A stretch of 13,701 bases of DNA, taken from contig WQYS01000030.1 in NCBI GenBank assembly GCA_009781125.1, positions 1 through 13,701 of the forward strand. Reading direction: 5' to 3'. This DNA is from Acidobacteriaceae bacterium (GTDB lineage Bacteria > Acidobacteriota > Terriglobia > Terriglobales > Acidobacteriaceae). Below, piece by piece: positions 12,910-13,701 of the stretch (positions are counted from its first letter, which is position 1; every line of letters starts with the position of its first letter). The position numbers and the translations under genes were made by a program. Below the pieces are notes generated by a model that saw nothing but the letters and a program-made list of their open reading frames with translations, did no database searches and was not told the origin of the DNA.

Positions 12910-13701
12910 TCAGAAGTTGAAGTTTATCTCTCCCGTGAGAGCTCGCGGCGTGACGTAGTGCGTGCCGGAGAAGGTCGAGAGAAAGTTATACAGCGCATAC
13001 TTGTTGGTCAGGTTGACGGCCGTAAAGCGGAGGCCGAACTTACGCTTGTCGCCGTGGAAGAGGTTGTCTTCGCCCATCGACAGATCGAAGAGGTTTCGCG
13101 GCTGAACTCGCTGCGGATTGCGGTCGTTATTCTGGGTGCCCGTAGCCACGAGCTTTATCAGGCTGGAGCTGAGCGCAGAGGCCTGGCAAAGGTCGGGTAG
13201 CGGATGGCCCGGCGTTGCCTGGACTCCGTTGCAGCTCAGTCCCGCCTGAAACTCCTGGTCTGCTGTGAACGAGCTCAAGTTGACGGCTGGCTGTCCGTTG
13301 AGTGAGAGCGGATTTCCACCGGCGTCGAAGGAGAAGGCGGCGCAAGCGCTGTTGGGGTCGGTAACGTTGTAGCACGGAGCAGCCGAGGCCACCTGGCCGC
13401 TGTCGTAGCGCCAGTTGATGCCAAACCATGCGGTCTTCCGGAAGGGTAGCGCGTACTGCACGTGCGTCGTCTGGTTGAAACGCTCGTCGTGGTCGATGCG
13501 GAAGGGGAAGCTGGTTCCGGGGATTCCCGGCGTGGCTCCGATGCCTCCCACCTGCGGATTGAAGAAGCGCGCCGCCACCGAAGACATCACCACAAACGCG
13601 CTGAAGCCGTGCGTCTCGGGCACGTTGGCGCGGATGGCGAAGCCGGGAATCTTGGAGTTGTGCCACTCGATGGGGAAGGTGATCGGCGTGGCTCCGAAGA
13701 C
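12910..13701 (-). CDS. TonB-dependent receptor (Oar-like), C-terminal part (partial at window edge)
   Basis: Outer-membrane beta-barrel; the frame is open to the window's right edge, so 263 C-terminal residues are seen and the plug and any carboxypeptidase-regulatory-like N-terminal domain lie outside. Alternating strand patterns include TTHVQYALPFRKTAWFGINW and NLFDLSMGEDNLFHGDKRKF. The last strand (PRALTGEINFNF) ends in Phe, the classical signal for barrel assembly by BamA. The segment FNQTTHVQYALP and the end LTNKYALYNFLSTFSGTHYV recall the large Oar-like receptors abundant in Acidobacteriota. Substrate is unknown; such receptors are often linked to polysaccharide or oligomer uptake, but no polysaccharide genes are in the window. 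Convergent with the gene ending at 12692, with a palindromic element between. Confidence 0.85.
   Translation of the reverse strand, partial: VFGATPITFPIEWHNSKIPGFAIRANVPETHGFSAFVVMSSVAARFFNPQVGGIGATPGIPGTSFPFRIDHDERFNQTTHVQYALPFRKTAWFGINWRYDSGQVASAAPCYNVTDPNSACAAFSFDAGGNPLSLNGQPAVNLSSFTADQEFQAGLSCNGVQATPGHPLPDLCQASALSSSLIKLVATGTQNNDRNPQRVQPRNLFDLSMGEDNLFHGDKRKFGLRFTAVNLTNKYALYNFLSTFSGTHYVTPRALTGEINFNF

Noticed and set aside
12871..13200. 109-codon open frame on the + strand
   Set aside because: Overlaps the palindromic element and is antisense to the receptor gene, which has a good barrel C-terminus.

Overview
The window looks like chromosomal DNA of a GC-rich, Gram-negative, diderm bacterium. 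It carries a lipoprotein with a lipobox and the end of an outer-membrane beta-barrel protein whose last residue is Phe. Several features together (fused gamma-alpha 2-oxoacid:ferredoxin oxidoreductase, Oar-like TonB-dependent receptor, NtrC-type regulator plus kinase, many nested palindromic intergenic repeats) suggest Acidobacteriota of the Terriglobia type. That placement is inference; no rRNA or other marker is present. No tRNA, rRNA, CRISPR array, intact transposase or prophage was seen.

Layout, left to right. (1) 1-3424 (+): the end of a sigma-54-dependent NtrC-family regulator, a palindromic element, a membrane sensor histidine kinase, and a small lipoprotein whose start overlaps the kinase stop by 4 bases. 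This reads as a two-component operon with an envelope protein. (2) 3455-4165 (+): a HigB/HigA-type toxin-antitoxin pair with the toxin first, behind a 14-bp perfect palindrome; its base composition is visibly lower in GC than its neighbours. (3) 4278-5750 (+): cysS. (4) 5762-6673: a palindromic element, a small exported protein of unknown function, and short repeat remnants. (5) 6727-9435 (+): korA-korB, a two-gene operon for 2-oxoacid:ferredoxin oxidoreductase. (6) 9472-9662: a second copy of the palindromic element seen at 629-817. (7) 9670-11746 (-): hemE-hemH, overlapping genes for two late haem-synthesis steps. (8) 11801-12692 (+), divergent from hemE: a dyad plus a perfect TATAAT box, a 60-residue single-span membrane protein, and a secreted charged helical protein whose signal-peptide region is interrupted by a 217-bp palindromic element. 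(9) 12708-13701: another palindromic element, then the C-terminal end of a TonB-dependent receptor on the - strand.

The core genes are housekeeping: translation, central carbon metabolism and haem. The distinctive content is the non-coding repeats. Three families of long, nested inverted repeats occupy five intergenic or near-genic positions, and one of them sits in-frame inside a coding region. No new multi-gene system is evident. The most worthwhile leads are these elements and the dyad between hemE and the small membrane-protein gene.
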